From the NCBI GenBank assembly GCA_947245315.1, contig CAMXNV010000137.1, forward strand, positions 1 through 5,811: a stretch of DNA of 5,811 nt, in the 5' to 3' direction. Below, one piece after another: positions 5,131 to 5,811 of the stretch. Every line of letters begins with the position of its first letter. Positions within the stretch are counted from its first letter, which is position 1. The position numbers were made by a program, and so were the translations under genes. Below the pieces are notes generated by a model that was given only the letters and a program-made list of their open reading frames with translations, ran no database searches and was not told the origin of the DNA. The stretch comes from an uncultured Oscillibacter sp. (GTDB taxonomy: Bacteria; Bacillota; Clostridia; Oscillospirales; Oscillospiraceae).

Positions 5131-5811
5131 ATGGCAAATTCTAGCGTCGTTTCCATGAAGGCCCTGCTGGAGGCGGGCGTCCACTTCGGCCACCAGACCC
5201 GCCGGTGGAACCCCAAGATGGCTCCCTATATCTACACGGAGCGCAACGGCATCTATATCGTGGACCTGCAGAAGACCGTCCGCAAGCTGGAGGAGGCCTA
5301 TAACTTCGTCCGCCAGCTCAGCGAGAACGGCCAGTCCCTGCTCTTCGTGGGCACCAAGAAGCAGGCCCAGGACGCCATCCGCGAGGAGGCGGGCCGCTGC
5401 GGCCAGTACTATGTCAACGCCCGCTGGCTGGGCGGCATGATGACCAACTTCAAGACCATGCGCACCCGCGTGGACCGCCTCAACCAGCTCAAGCGGATGC
5501 AGGAGGACGGCACCTTCGACATGCTGCCCAAGAAGGAAGTCATGAAGCACCTGGGCGAGATCGCCAAGCTGGAGAAGTACCTGGGCGGCGTGAAGGAGAT
5601 GAAGCGCCTCCCCGGCGCCCTCTTCATCGTGGACACCCGGAAGGAGCGGAACGCCATCGCCGAGGCCCACAAGCTGGGCATCCCCGTGGTGGCCATCGCG
5701 GACACCAACTGCGACCCGGACGAAATCGACTATGTGATCCCGGGAAATGACGACGCCATCCGGGCCATCAAGCTGATCTCCTCCATCATGGCCAACGCCG
5801 TGCTGGAGGGC
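5131..5811 (+). CDS. rpsB: 30S ribosomal protein S2 (3' end outside window)
   Basis: The frame is open from the ATG to the last base, 227 codons with no stop. Bacterial S2 is usually about 230-260 residues, so little is missing. The N-terminus VSMKALLEAGVHFGHQTRRW (7-26), YIYTERNGIYIVDLQKT (33-49), FVGTKKQAQDAI (72-83), RWLGGMMTNFKTMR (98-111) and the signature PGALFIVDTRKERNAIAEA (161-179) with IPVVAIADTNCDPDEIDYVIPGNDDAIRAI (184-213, read in parts) are classic S2. S2 binds the head-body junction of the 30S subunit late in assembly, beside S1 in species that have it. GGAGG at 5116-5120 serves the start. The next gene would be expected to be tsf (EF-Ts), beyond the window. The gene is transcribed divergently from dnaD. 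Confidence 0.98.
   Translation, partial: MANSSVVSMKALLEAGVHFGHQTRRWNPKMAPYIYTERNGIYIVDLQKTVRKLEEAYNFVRQLSENGQSLLFVGTKKQAQDAIREEAGRCGQYYVNARWLGGMMTNFKTMRTRVDRLNQLKRMQEDGTFDMLPKKEVMKHLGEIAKLEKYLGGVKEMKRLPGALFIVDTRKERNAIAEAHKLGIPVVAIADTNCDPDEIDYVIPGNDDAIRAIKLISSIMANAVLEG

Noticed and set aside
1..5811. CRISPR array, tRNA or rRNA genes, prophage or toxin-antitoxin modules
   Set aside because: No regularly spaced repeats, cloverleaf-like segments, rRNA-like stretches or small paired toxin-antitoxin genes were seen on either strand.

Overview
The window is very GC-rich in its genes and A/T-richer in the spaces between them. Its gene content is that of a Gram-positive Firmicute: a VanW-family cell-envelope protein, a DnaD plus DnaI/DnaC-like helicase-loading pair, and rpsB. 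High GC, strong purine-rich ribosome binding sites and the double-hairpin intergenic repeat at the left edge suggest a high-GC gut Clostridia member (Oscillospiraceae-like, e.g. the Flavonifractor/Oscillibacter neighbourhood). That placement is inference; no rRNA gene or other decisive marker is present.

Layout. Positions 1-297 are non-coding: the end of a structured repeat (1-48), a C-rich tract (about 71-148), a near-palindrome (163-177), an extended -10 promoter (219-227) and a transcribed hairpin (243-264). Next is a 599-residue membrane-anchored VanW-family protein (298-2097, +), closed by a textbook intrinsic terminator (2115-2144). A small VTT/DedA-superfamily membrane protein follows on the same strand (about 2197-2850). 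Its likely start lies downstream of the terminator, at a GTG or CTG beside a strong Shine-Dalgarno. It meets the opposite-strand helicase loader (3846-2851) with stop codons exactly abutting. The loader is the second gene of a tight operon whose first gene is dnaD (4770-3850). The 360-bp divergent region 4771-5130 carries two good sigma-A-type promoters for dnaD, a very good promoter for rpsB, paired TTGCAA sites, and a roughly 115-nt rpsB leader with several possible stem-loops. rpsB (5131 onward) runs off the window after 227 codons.

How the parts fit. DnaD and the DnaI-like AAA+ protein should work together to remodel the origin and load the replicative helicase. They are transcribed divergently from rpsB, which begins the usual rpsB-tsf translation operon, so the shared control region places replication-initiation and ribosome genes back to back. 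The VanW-family and VTT proteins are envelope proteins of uncertain specific function. I found no convincing new multi-gene system. The points most worth a second look are regulatory: the rpsB leader, the paired TTGCAA sites, a 14-nt sequence shared in opposite orientation by the vanW-family and rpsB upstream regions, and the start of the VTT gene.
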